A DNA stretch of 64,000 nucleotides from Symsagittifera roscoffensis (lineage: Eukaryota > Xenacoelomorpha > Acoela > Convolutidae). Of this stretch, positions 42,787 through 53,950 are shown in pieces. Below the pieces are notes generated by a model that did not search any database, was not told the DNA's origin, and worked only from the letters and a program-made list of their open reading frames with translations. Each line of letters starts with the position of its first letter. Positions within the stretch are counted from its first letter, which is position 1. The stretch lies in assembly GCF_963678635.1 (NCBI RefSeq), contig NC_087064.1:27444189-27508188 (forward strand). The letters run 5' to 3'. The position numbers and the translations under genes are program-made.

Positions 42787-43206
42787 ATGCTTCAAATAAG
42801 GTCGCAGTTGAATGGAAAAATAATGGCAGTTTTTCAGAGAGTGGAAGAAAAATTTCACTCACAAGTTTCGAAACGTAACAACAGCTCGCAAAGGCAATTT
42901 TTCCCCACCCATTTCCAGGCGGTAACGGTAAATATAGCAGAAAGCACTGTGTCAAAGGAGGAAAAAAACACAAAGAAACTTTTATAAGCAGCTGAAATGC
43001 TTAGGCTTAGAATCGAGAAGCTGAGGATTTTAAGCTTACAGTTTGCAGACCAACTTAGAACGAAAAGACTCAAAGCAGCAGTTTTAAAGCACAAACTCAC
43101 GAAAATTGCGGAAGCCGTAGACGTACAGTGTTTTGATCTTTGCAGACCAAACAAGTTTGAAGACCTAAAAGAGAAGACTCATTTTTTTTATTCACAATTT
43201 TTTTGA
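42787..43206 (+). pseudogene. Coiled-coil-like ORF of array unit 1
   Basis: One frame with a single TAA at 42985-42987. It reads MAVFQRVEEKFHSQVSKRNN, then, after the stop, MLRLRIEKLRILSLQFADQL and RTKRLKAAVLKHKLTKIAEA. The second half is a Leu-heptad helix and may be a coiled coil. The same sequence is in units 2 and 3, and a diverged relative at 53.75-53.91 kb keeps SEKLEFISVQFADELRKRNT. Conservation in the diverged copy suggests an old coding sequence, family unknown. A minus-strand frame over the same bases is taken as its shadow. Confidence 0.35.
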
Positions 43207-43324
43207 CAACAATACATTCCTGTTAATTAACAAGTTAGCGTTAAAAGTAATGGAAAAAACAACTGAATTCCGAAAAACTCAACATGGAGTTTTTCATTAC
43301 AGCCTGCAACGAAGTTGCTTTTTG

Positions 43325-44382
43325 TTCCGACTTTCGGTACGAAAGTAACGGAATATTTGTGCTCGGGGTGGGTTTTTTTTCTTCAGACAAATTTCGACTT
43401 TTTAACTAGCTATTTTTGCCGGAATTTTTTATATCATTCGAAAGCTATTGTTGTCCTGAGCTTAAATTTGAAAAGATATTTCACCTGTGATTTTTTTTCG
43501 TAAAGTAATGAGGGTTTAAAGATTGCCATTTTGACCAATTTGGGACAATTAACGCGCGATATATTTCGCGCTATTAACGCGTAAGCGGAGAGTTAATCCG
43601 TCTCAGAAATCGTTCCAAATTGGTTGAAAGACGCTTATTTGCCATAATTCATTCGTTACAAGGAGCGAAATCTATTGTTTTGTACTTTATATGGCGTGTG
43701 GGGGGATGATTTTATTCAAAAATTTTCAAGTTTTAGAAAAAAAATTCATTTTATTTTATTTTTTTGTTGTTGTTTATGTTATTACTGCTCCATAAACGTT
43801 AAAAGTCAGTCGGAACAATCAGGGTTTTGCCCTGATACGAGCAGTCTTGTTGTTCCGACTTTCGATACGAAAGTAACGGAATATTTGTGCTCGGGGTGGG
43901 TTTTTTTTTTCTTCAGACAAAATTCGACTTTTTAACTAGCCATTTTGACGGAATATTTTTATATCATTCGAAAGGTATTGTTGTCCTGAGCTCAAATTTG
44001 AAAAGATATTTCACATGTGATCATTTTTTGTAAAGTAACGGGGGTTTAAATATTGCCATTTTGGCCAATTTGGGACAATTAACGCGTGATATATTTCGCG
44101 CTATTAACGCGTAAGCGGAGAATTAATCTATCTTAGAAATCGTTCCAAATTGGTTAAAAGAAGCTTAATTGCCATAATTGGTTTGTTACAAGGAGCGAAA
44201 TCTATCCTTTTGTTTTTTATATGGCGTGTGGGGGGATGATTTTCATTAAAAAAATTTCCCATTTTAGAAAAAAAAAATTTTTTTGTTATGTTTCATTGAA
44301 TTTTTTAATGTTATTACTGCTCCATAAACCTTAAAAGGCAGTCGCAACATTCAGGGCTTTGCCCTGATACGAGCAGTCTTGT
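43325..44382 (+). repeat. Two ~530-bp monomers of unit 1, head to tail
   Basis: Monomers lie at 43325-43852 and 43853-44382. Each starts TTCCGACTTTCG(G/A)TACGAAAGT, a 7-bp stem hairpin. Each holds TTAACGCG twice around a CGCGATATATTTCGCG inverted repeat, and ends with CAGGG(C/T)TTTGCCCTG, a hairpin, and then ATACGAGCAGTCTTGT. Successive monomers join at exactly the same base. Structure and joining are like a rolling-circle element, but no Rep/helicase is encoded. Confidence 0.8.
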
Positions 44383-45094
44383 TGGGTTTGGATTTCATTA
44401 TGGACCAAGAAATCTTTTGTAACATTAGCATGGAGTACCAAGCAACGGATAAAACTGCCGATTTGAGCACAAACGGAATTCAAAGTTGAAAGCTTCGCAA
44501 TTGGAGAGGGGAAAGCTGGAATTCCCAGCAGACTCGAAAACCGGACAAAATTCTTCTCCGATTAGTGGGAAAATAATCAAAGGCTGAAAAATTGAATTGC
44601 AGGCGATCGTTTGGCACTTGAAAGTTTCGGGGATGATTAATTGGTTAAATTCGCAATAATGGTAATAATCATAACAATAGTTGGATCAGGTTGTTTAATC
44701 GTGAAACAAAAATTTGTTTCTTAACCATGGATACCAAAGAAATATTTGTTGCTGAGAAAACAAGATTAAAACTTTGCCTCGTAAAATTAGCAGGAAAAGC
44801 GTTAATGGCATACAATTTTGAAAAATTGTCCAGCCGGAAATAGTGTTTTTGAGTAAGATTGGTTGTTGCACTTCTGGTAACAAGTAATTTGAAGTGACCC
44901 TTGGAAGTGCCCGGAGTTTTTGAATAGTTATACAGTGAAAAAAAAATGATGAAAATTTTATGAAAAAAAATCATATTAATAGGAGCACTAATTATCTATA
45001 TTCAACGGAGTGGAGTTTACCCACAAAATTTTAGACAAAAGTCTTCTCTAAACAAAATTTAGAAGAAAGAGCGAAAACTCCATTTCCATGACCA
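44383..45094. other. Unique segment of the array unit
   Basis: About 700 bp between the last monomer and the inverted-repeat element, repeated at about 48025-48736 and 52224-52902. A minus-strand frame of about 100 codons (44974-44669) persists in all three units, but the units are nearly identical throughout, so this is no evidence of coding. No domain is recognised. Confidence 0.4.
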
Positions 45095-46224
45095 CCCGGG
45101 TTGACCTCCATAGACCGAAAATGCTAATCATACAATTTCATACACTTAGTCTATGGAAAAATGCTAGTCATACAAATTTCATGCTTTTTTGCAAAATGAG
45201 TTTAATCGATTTTTAAAGGTATTTTATAGTTGTTTTAGTATCGAAATTGGTGTCTCTTCATAAATAAAAGGAAAAAAAAGGTATGAAAAAAAAATGCTAA
45301 CCATACAATTTCCATATATGGAAATTGTATGATTAGAATTTTTTTTTAAAAATTTTTTTGTGAAAAAAAAAAGCTTTGAACCATCAATTCAACTGCTGGC
45401 AAAGCATTTAAGCGTTTTTTGGGCTGCTACGACTGAAAACTTTGACTTTTTTTATTTTTGTTTTCTGAAGAAAAAAAAACACTAGTCATACAATTTCCAT
45501 ATATGGAAATTGTATGACTAGTATTTTTTTGATGGCGACGACAAAAATTTTTCAAAGTATTTTTGAAATCGCCCCCAAAAATTTTTTATGTTTTTTTTGA
45601 ACCGCAAATTGATTTTCGTATTCAAACAAGCATTTTTTGAAAAAAAATTTTGCAGGCAAAATTTAATTTTTTGTGTGTATAACGTAGTCCTGGATATACT
45701 AATATTGGATTTTTTTTTCCTTCTCTCTTCCTAACTTTTTTCAAAAACGCTTAAGACTCCTCGTTCTTTTGTATGACATGTTTTTGAATGCCTTGATAAA
45801 TATTTGGTAATTTAAAAATTCAAATTTTAGAAATAATCATCTTTGAAAATTATTGCCAAAATTTAAAAGTTCATTACTTTCGTTATATTGTTGTCTGAGA
45901 CAAGTAACACATATCAGGCTGTTTCCAATGCATTTTCAATGCGAGAAGGCCAAACCGTTGGTTACTACGTTTGAGTAACTAAGATGTATGTCATTTGTGT
46001 TCGGTTACGAACACAACCAAAAAATTTTGAGAAATTAAAATGTAAAAAATCAATATTTTTGGTTTATGGAAAAATGCCAGTCATACAATTTCCATATATG
46101 AAAAAAATACTAATCATAGACCTTTCATGCAATTTTCTGTACGTATGGAATTGCATGAAAAGTGTATGACTAGCATTTTTCCATATATGGAAATTGTATG
46201 ACTAATATTTTTGGTCATCCCGGG
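45095..46224. mobile_element. 1130-bp inverted-repeat DNA element in unit 1
   Basis: Left end CCCGGGTTGACC and right end GGTCATCCCGGG form terminal inverted repeats. The flanks read ...GACCA and CAAATACAC. The empty site before unit 1 (42573-42582) reads AGACCAAATA, so CA was duplicated. The interior is AT-rich and packed with palindromes built on CATACAATTTCCATATATGG; no ORF for a transposase is present, so it is nonautonomous. Confidence 0.65.
45481..45522. repeat. Perfect 42-bp palindrome, unit 1
   Basis: The half-site ACTAGTCATACAATTTCCAT is followed by AT and the exact reverse complement. A shorter 30-bp version centred on the same core is at about 45303-45332, and half-copies occur elsewhere in the element. 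It could extrude as a cruciform. Confidence 0.9.
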
Positions 46225-46434
46225 CAAATACACGAGAACAAATTGACGTGCCCTGACAAAAAGCAATTACAACAAAAGCAGAAAACGTAAAATGTGTACA
46301 TGGAAGAGTCATCGACCAAAAACTGCCAAAACCGCTTCACGTGTTAAAGCTCTTACCTATCAAAAGTTTTCTCTTGAAAGAAGAAAGACTAAATATACCA
46401 ACGATACATGCGTGTACTTAATTAACATAACTAA

Positions 46435-46850
46435 ATGCTTCAAATAAGGTCGCAGTTGAATGGAAAAATAATGGCAGTTTTTCAGAGAGTGGAAGAAAAA
46501 TATCACTCACAAGTTTCGAAACGTAACAACAGCTCGCAAAGGCAATTTTTCCCCACCCATTTCCAGGCGGTAACGGTAAATATAGCAGAAAGCACTGTGT
46601 CAAAGGAGGAAAAAAACACAAAGAAACTTTTATAAGCAGCTGAAATGCTAGGCTTAGAATCGAGAAGCTGAGGATTTTAAGCTTACAGTTTGCAGACCAA
46701 CTTAGAACGAAAAGACTCAAAGCAGCAGTTTTAAAGCACAAACTCACGAAAATGGCGGAAGCCGTAGACGTACAGTGTTTTGATCTTTGCAGACCAAACA
46801 AGTTTGAAGACCTAAAAGAGAAGACTCATTTTTTTTATTCACAATTTTTT
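46435..46850 (+). pseudogene. Coiled-coil-like ORF of array unit 2
   Basis: As in unit 1, with one base lost near 46648 (GAAATGCTAGGC instead of GAAATGCTTAGGC), so the second half is also out of frame with the first. Confidence 0.3.
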
Positions 46851-46970
46851 GACAACAATACGTTCTTGTTAATTAACAAGTTAGCGTTAAAAGTAGTGGA
46901 CAAAACAACTGAATTCCGAAAAACTCAACATGGAGTTTTTCATTACAGCCTGCAACGAAGTTGCTTTTTG

Positions 46971-48024
46971 TTCCGACTTTCGGTACGAAAGTAACGGAAT
47001 ATTTGTGCTCGGGGTGGGTTTTTTTTCTTCAGACAAATTTCGACTTTTTAACTAGCTATTTTTGCCGAAATTTTTTTATATCATTCGAAAGCTATTGTTG
47101 TCCTGAGCTTAAATTTGAAAAGATATTTCACCTGTGATTTTTTTTCGTAAAGTAATGAGGGTTTAAAGATTGCCATTTTGACCAATTTGGGACAATTAAC
47201 GCGCGATATATTTCGCGCTATTAACGCGTAAGCGGAGAGTTAATCCGTCTTAGAAATCGTTCCAAATTGGTTGAAAGACGCTTATTTGCCATAATTCATT
47301 CGTTACAAGGAGCGAAATCTATTGTTTTGTACTTTATATGGCGTGTGGGGGGATGATTTTTATTCAAAAATTTTCAAGTTTTAGAAAAAAAATTCATTGT
47401 ATTTTTTTTTTGTTGTTTATGTTATTACTGCTCCATAAACGTTAAAAGTCAGTCGGAACAATCAGGGTTTTGCCCTGATACGAGCAGTCTTGTTGTTCCG
47501 ACTTTCGATACGAAAGTAACGGAATATTTGTGCTCGGGGTGGGTTTTTTTTTCTTCAGACAAAATTCGACTTTTTAACTAGCCATTTTGACGGAATTTTT
47601 TTATATCATTCGAAAGGTATTGTTGTCTTGAGCTCAAATTTGAAAAGATATTTCACATGTGATCATTTTTTGTAAAGTTACGGGGGTTTAAATATTGCCA
47701 TTTTGGCCAATTTGGGACAATTAACGCGTGATATATTTCGCGCTATTAACGCGTAAGCGGAGAGTTAATCTGTCTTAGAAATCGTTCCAAATTGGTTAAA
47801 AGAAGCTTAATTGCCATAATTGGTTTGTTACAAGGAGCGAAATCTATCCTTTTGTTTTTTATATGGCGTGTGGGGTGATGATTTTCATTAAAAAATTTCA
47901 CATTTTAGAAAAAAAAAATTTTTTTTGTTATATTTCATTGAATTTTTTAATGTTATTACTGCTCCATAAACCTTAAAAGGCAGTCGGAACATTCAGGGCT
48001 TCGCCTTGATACGAGCAGTCTTGT
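46971..48024 (+). repeat. Two ~530-bp monomers of unit 2
   Basis: Copies at 46971-47495 and 47496-48024 have the same ends as in unit 1. In the second, the terminal hairpin has one base changed (GGGCTTCGCCTTG). Confidence 0.8.
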
Positions 48025-48736
48025 TGGGTTTGGATTTCATTATGGACCAAGAAATCTTTTGTAACATTAGCATGGAGTACCAAGCAACGGATAAAACTGC
48101 CGATTTGAGCACAAACGGAATTCAAAGTTGAAAGCTTCGCAATTGGAGAGGGGAAAGCTGGAATTCCCAGCAGACTCGAAAACCGGACAAAATTCTTCTC
48201 CGATTAGTGGGAAAATAATCAAAGGCTGAAAAATTGAATTGCAGGCGATCGTTTGGCACTTGAAAGTTTCGGGGATGATTAATTGGTTAAATTCGCAATG
48301 ATGGTAATAATCATAACAATAGTTGGATCAGATTGTTTAATCGTGAAACAAAAATTTGTTTCTTAACCATGGATAACAAAGAAATATTTGTTGCTGAGAA
48401 AACAAGATTAAAACTTTGCCTCGTAAAATTAGCAGGAAAAGCGTTAATGGCATACAATTTTGAAAAATTGTCCAGCCGGAAATAGTGTTTTTGAGTAAGA
48501 TTGGTTGTTGCACTTCTGGTAACAAGTAATTTGAAGTGACCCTTGGAAGTGCCCGGAGTTTTTGAATAGTTATACAGTGAAAAAAAAATGATGAAAATTT
48601 TATGAAAAAAAATCATATTAATAGGAGCACTAATTATCTATATTCAACGGAGTGGAGTTTACCCACAAAATTTTAGACAAAAGTCTTCTCTAAACAAAAT
48701 TTAGAAGAAAGAGCGAAAACTCCAATTCCATGACCA

Positions 48737-49863
48737 CCCGGGTTGACCTCCATAGACAAAAAATGCTAATCATACAATTTCATACACTTAGTCTATGGAA
48801 AAATGCTAGTCATACAAATTTCATGCATTTTTGCAAAATGAGTTTAATCGAATTTTAAAGGTATTTTATAGTTGTTTTAGTATCGAAATTGGTGACTCTT
48901 CATAAATAAAAGGAAAAAAATGGTATGAAAAAAAATGCTAACCATACAATTTCCATATATGGAAATTGTATGATTAGAAATTTTTTTTTAAAATTTTTTT
49001 GTGAAAAAAAAAGCTTTGAACAATCAATTCAACTGCTGGCAAAGCATTTAAGCGTTTTTTGGGCTGCTACGACTGAAAACTTTGACTTTTTTTTATTTTT
49101 GTTTTCTGAAGAAAAAAAAACACTAGTCATACAATTTCCATATATGGAAATTGTATGACTAGTATTTTTTTGATGGCGACGACAAAAATTTTTCAAAGTA
49201 TTTTTGAAATTGCCCCCAAAATTTTTTTATGTTTTTTTTGAACCGCAAACTGATTTTCGTATTCAAACAAGCATTTTTTGAAAAAAAATTTTGCAGGCAA
49301 AATTTAATTTTTTGTGTGTATAAGTAGTCCTGGATATACTAATATTGGATTTTTTTTCCTTTTCTCTTCCTAACTTTTTTCAAAAACGCTTAAGACTCCT
49401 CGTTCTTTTGCATGACATGTTTTTGAATGCCTTGATCAATATTTGGTAAGTTAAAAATTCAAATTTTAGAAATAATCATCTTTGAAAATTATTGCCAAAA
49501 TTTAAAAGTTCATTACTTTCGTTATATTGTTGTCTGAGACAAGTAACACATATCAGGCTGTTTCCAATGCATTTTCAATGCGAGAAGGCCAAACCGTTGG
49601 TTACTACAATTGAGTAACTAAGATGTATGTCATTTGTGTTCGGTTACGAACACAACCAAAAAATTTTGAGAAACTAAAATGTAAAAAATCAATATTTTTG
49701 GTTTATGGAAAAATGCCAGTCATACAATTTCCATATATGAAAAAAATACTAATCATAGACCTTTCATGCAATTTTCTGTACGTATTGAATTGCATGAAAA
49801 GTGTATGACTAGCATTTTTCCATATATGGAAATTGTATGACTAATATTTTTGGTCATCCCGGG
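48737..49863. mobile_element. 1127-bp inverted-repeat DNA element in unit 2
   Basis: It has the same ends and the same insertion position as in unit 1, so it was inserted before the unit was amplified. The third unit is cut before reaching this position. Confidence 0.65.
49122..49163. repeat. Perfect 42-bp palindrome, unit 2
   Basis: This is the same palindrome as in unit 1, unchanged, within the second 1.13-kb element. Confidence 0.9.
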
Positions 49864-50073
49864 CAAATACACGAGAACAAATTGACGTGCCCTGACAAAA
49901 AGCAATTACAACAAAAGTAGAAAACGTAAAATGTGTACATGGAAGAGTCATCGACCAAAAACTGCCAAAACCGCTTCACGTGTTAAAGCTCTTACCTATC
50001 AAAAGTTTTCTCTTGAAAGAAGAAAGACTAAATATACCAACGATACATGCGTGTACTTAATTAACATAACTAA

Positions 50074-50493
50074 ATGCTTCAAATAAGGTCGCAGTTGAAT
50101 GGAAAAATAATGGCAGTTTTTCAGAGAGTGGAAGAAAAATTTCACTCACAAGTTTCGAAACGTAACAACAGCTCGCAAAGGCAACTTTTCCGCACCCATT
50201 TCCAGGCGGTAACGGTAAATATAACAGAAAGCACTGTGTCAAAGGAGGAAAAAAACACAAAGAAACTTTTATAAGCAGCTGAAATGCTTAGGCTTAGAAT
50301 CGAGAAGCTGAGGATTTTAAGCTTACAGTTTGCAGACCAACTTAGAACGAAAAGAATCAAAGCAGCAATTTTAAAGCACAAACTCACGAAAATGGCGGAA
50401 GCCGTAGACGTACAGTGTTTTGATCTTTGCAGACCAAACAAGTTTGAAGACCTAAAAGAGAAGACTCATTTTTTTTATTCACAATTTTTTTGA
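50074..50493 (+). pseudogene. Coiled-coil-like ORF of array unit 3
   Basis: As in unit 1, with the same internal TAA. A few amino-acid changes are present (for example KRIKAAILKHKL in place of KRLKAAVLKHKL). Confidence 0.3.
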
Positions 50494-50611
50494 CAACAAT
50501 ACGTTCTTGTTAATTAACAAGTTAGCGTTAAAAGTAGTGGACAAAACAACTGAATTCCGAAAAACTCAACTTGGAGTTTTTCATTACAGCCTGCAACGAA
50601 GTTGCTTTTTG

Positions 50612-52223
50612 TTCCGACTTTCGGTACGAAAGTAACGGAATATTTGTGCTCGGGGTGGGTTTTTTTTCTTCAGACAAATTTCGACTTTTTAACTAGCTAT
50701 TTTTGCCGGAATTTTTTTATATCATTCGAAAGCTATTGTTGTTCTGAGCTTAAATTTGAAAAGATACTTCACCTGTGATTTTTTTTCGTAAAGTAATGAG
50801 GGTTTAAAGATTGCCATTTTGACCAATTTGGGACAATTAACGCGCGATATATTTCGCGCTATTAACGCGTAAGCGGAGAGTTAATCCGTCTTAGAAATCG
50901 TTCCAAATTGGTTGAAAGACGCTTATATGCCATAATTCATTCGTTAAAAGGAGCGAAATCTATTGTTTTGTACTTTATATGGCGTGTGGGGGGATGATTT
51001 TTATTCAAAAATTTTCAAGTTTTAGAAAAAAAAATTCATTTTATTTTATTTTTTTTGTTGTTTATGTTATTACTGCTCCATAAACGTTAAAAGTCAGTCG
51101 GAACATTCAGGGTTTTGCCCTGATACGAGCAGTCTTATTGTTCCGACTTTCGATACGAAAGTAACGGAATATTTGTGCTCGGGGTGGGTTTTTTTTTCTT
51201 CAGACAAATTTCGACTTTTTAACTAGCCATTTTAGACGGAATTTTTTTATATCATTCGATAAGTAATGTTGTCTTGAGCTCAAATTGGAAAAGATATTTC
51301 ACCTGTGATCATTTTTCGTAAAGTTATGGGGGTTTAAAGATAGTAATTTTGGCCATTTTGACCAACTTGGGACAATTAACGCGCGATACACTTCGCGCTA
51401 TTAACGCGTAAGCGGAGATTTAATCCGTCTTAGAAATCGTTCCAAATTGGTTAAAAGAAGCTTATTCGCCATAATTGGTTTGTTACAAGGAGCAAAATCT
51501 ATCCTTTTGTACTTTGTATGGCGTGTGGGGGGATGATGTTAAAAGAAGCTTATTCGCCATAATTGGTTTGTTACAAGGAGCAAAATCTATCCTTTTGTAC
51601 TTTGTATGGCGTGTGGGGGATGATTACTGCTCCATAAACCTTAAAAGGCAGTCAGAACATTCAGGGCTTCGCCCTGATACGAGCAGTCTTGTTGTTCCGA
51701 CTTTCGATACGAAAGTAACGGAATATTTGTGCTCGAGGTGGGTTTTTTTTTCTTCAGACAAATTTCGACTTTTTAACTAGCCATTTTTGACGGAATTTTT
51801 TTATATCATTCGAAAGGTATTGTTGTCCTGAGCTCAAATTTGAAAAGATATTTCACATGTGATCATTTTTTGTAAAGTTACGGGGGTTTAAATATTGCCA
51901 TTTTGGCCAATTTGGGACAATTAACGCGTGATATATTTCGCGCTATTAACGCGTAAGCGGAGAGTTATTCTGTCTTAGAAATCGTTCCAAATTGGTTAAA
52001 AGAAGCTTAATTGCCATAATTGGTTTGTTACAAGGAGCGAAATCTATCCTTTTGTTTTTTATATGGCGTGTGGGGTGATGATTTTCATTAAAAAATTTCA
52101 CATTTTAGAAAAAAAAAATTTTTTTGTTATATTTCATTGAATTTTTTAATGTTATTACTGCTCCATAAACCTTAAAAGGCAGTCGGAACATTCAGGGCTT
52201 CGCCCTGATACGAGCAGTCTTGT
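50612..52223 (+). repeat. Three ~530-bp monomers of unit 3
   Basis: Copies at 50612-51140, 51141-51694 and 51695-52223. The middle one carries an internal 88-bp tandem duplication (51451-51538 and 51539 to about 51625) and has lost part of the AT-rich segment. The extra monomer shows that copy number changes by whole monomers. Confidence 0.8.
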
Positions 52224-52902
52224 TGGGTTTGGATTTCATTATGGACCAAGAAATCTTTTGTAACATTAGCATGGAGTACCAAGCAACGGATAAAACTGCC
52301 GATTTGAGCACAAACGGAATTCAAAGTTGAAAGCTTCGCAATTGGAGAGGGGAAAGCTGGAATTCCCAGCAGACTCGAAAACCGGACAAAATTCTTCTCC
52401 GATTAGTGGGAAAATAATCAAAGGCTGAAAAATTGAATTGCAGGCGATCGTTTGGCACTTGAAAGTTTCGGGGATGATTAATTGGTTAAATTCGCAATGA
52501 TGGTAATAATCATAACAATAGTTGGATCAGGTTGTTTAATCGTGAAACAAAAATTTGTTTCTTAACCATGGATAACAAAGAAATATTTGTTGCTGAGAAA
52601 ACAAGATTAAAACTTTGCCTCGTAAAATTAGCAGGAAAAGCGTTAATGGCATTCAATTTTGAAAAATTGTCCAGCCGGAAATAGTGTTTTTGAGTAAGAT
52701 TGGTTGTTGCACTTCTGGTAACAAGTAATTTGAAGTGACCCTTGGAAGTGCCCGGAGTTTTTGAATAGTTATACAGTGAAAAAAAAAAAATGATGAAAAT
52801 TTTATGAAAAAAAATCATATTAATAGGAGCACTAATTATCTATATTCAACGGAATGGAGTTTACCCACAAAATTTTAGACAAAAGTCTTCTCTAAACAAA
52901 AT

Positions 52903-53950
52903 TGAATCAAACATTGGGTCGTTTTTTGCAAAAGTCGTGGAAGAAAAGACGGGAAGTGGTCTTAGAAAATCCTTTTTTGAGGGTCATTGTTTTGTGCAAA
53001 TGTGAGGCAAGGAAAAATTCGCTCTGTATTTAGTTTTTTATTTAATTGAAACCAAAAATAGGAAGACTCATTTTTTTGTATGACAAAAACTTGAGAAAAA
53101 CAAAACAATCCCTATTCAGGAAAAAGTTCAGGTCATCAGGCGGTAACGGTAACAATAGCAGTGTCAATGACAGTGGAGGAAAAGAATAAGACAAGACTGC
53201 TCGTATCAGGGCGAAGCCCTGAATGTTCCGACTGCCTTTTAAGTTTTATGGAGCAGCAGTAATAACATTTAAAAAATTAAATGAAATAAAATAAAATGAA
53301 ATTTTTTTTTTTAAATTTGAAAATTTTTATGAAAATCATCCCCCCACACGCCATATAAAGTACAAAAAGAGAGATTTCGTTCCTTGTAACATATCAATTA
53401 TGGCAAATAAGCTTCGTTCAACCAATTTGGAACGATTTATAAGACGGATTAAATCTCCGCTTACGCGTTAATAGCGCGAAGTATATCGCGCGTTAATTGT
53501 CCCAAATTGGCCAAAATGGCAATCTTTAAACCCCCATAACTTGACGAAAAATGATCACAGGTGAAATATCTTTTCAAATTTGAGCTCAGGACAACAATAC
53601 CTTTTGAATGGTATAAAAAAAATCCGTCAAAAATGGCTAGTTAAAAAGTCGAAATTTGTCTGAAGAAGAAAAAAACCCACACCGAGCACAAATATTCCGT
53701 CACTTTCGTATCGAAAGTCGGAACAATAATGAACCATGTATAAGAAGCTGAAACGTTTACGGACAACAGCGAGAAGCTGGAGTTTATAAGCGTGCAGTTT
53801 GCAGACGAACTGAGAAAAAGAAACACTCAGAGCAGAAGCTTCAAAATACAGCTCCTGAAATTTGGAGAAGCCGTAAACGGCTGGAACACAAAATTGAAGC
53901 TCTCAAGATAGAGAAAGACTCACTGGAGAAAGAGTACAAACAACAAATCT
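52903..53950 (+). repeat. Diverged partial fourth array unit with an inverted monomer inside
   Basis: GGCGGTAACGGTAACAATAG, then GTGGAGGAAAAGAATAAG (about 53138-53190), and after 53723 the AGAAGCTGGA...TGCAGTTTGCAGACGAACTG stretch, match the coiled-coil ORF of the other units at much lower identity. Its frame at about 53750-53909 reads ETFTDNSEKLEFISVQFADE, then LRKRNTQSRSFKIQLLKFGE. A single monomer interrupts it in the opposite orientation. Confidence 0.65.
53191..53723 (-). mobile_element. Single ~533-bp monomer inserted in inverse orientation
   Basis: On the minus strand it runs from TTCCGACTTTCGATACGAAAGT (53723) to CAGGGCTTCGCCCTG and GCAGTCTTGT (53191). Both ends coincide with the monomer junctions in the array. 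It splits a sequence that is uninterrupted in the other units, which shows that the 530-bp monomer moves as a unit. Confidence 0.7.

Larger units (their letters stand above)
42577..52902 (+). repeat. Tandem array of a ~3.64-kb unit, three copies
   Basis: Units start at CAAATACACGAG: 42577-46224 (3648 bp), 46225-49863 (3639 bp) and 49864-52902 (truncated, about 3.04 kb). They are nearly identical, with scattered single-base changes and small length changes in A/T runs. Each unit holds, in order: a coiled-coil-like ORF, two or three ~530-bp monomers, a ~700-bp unique segment, and (units 1 and 2) a 1.13-kb inverted-repeat element. A fourth, diverged copy of the unit start continues to about 53.9 kb. 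Such identity suggests recent duplication or homogenisation. Confidence 0.9.

Noticed and set aside
42855-43154. 99-codon minus-strand frame repeated in all units
   Set aside because: The units are nearly identical everywhere, so persistence is not selection; the + strand coiled-coil reading is supported by the diverged copy at 53.75 kb.
43540-43590. CRISPR-like repeats in the array (repeated TTAACGCG motifs)
   Set aside because: Only two short motifs per monomer in a eukaryotic repeat, no spacers of regular length.
44669-44974. ~100-codon minus frame in all three units
   Set aside because: Simple Lys/Asn/Phe-rich translation of AT-rich DNA, conserved only because the units are recent copies.
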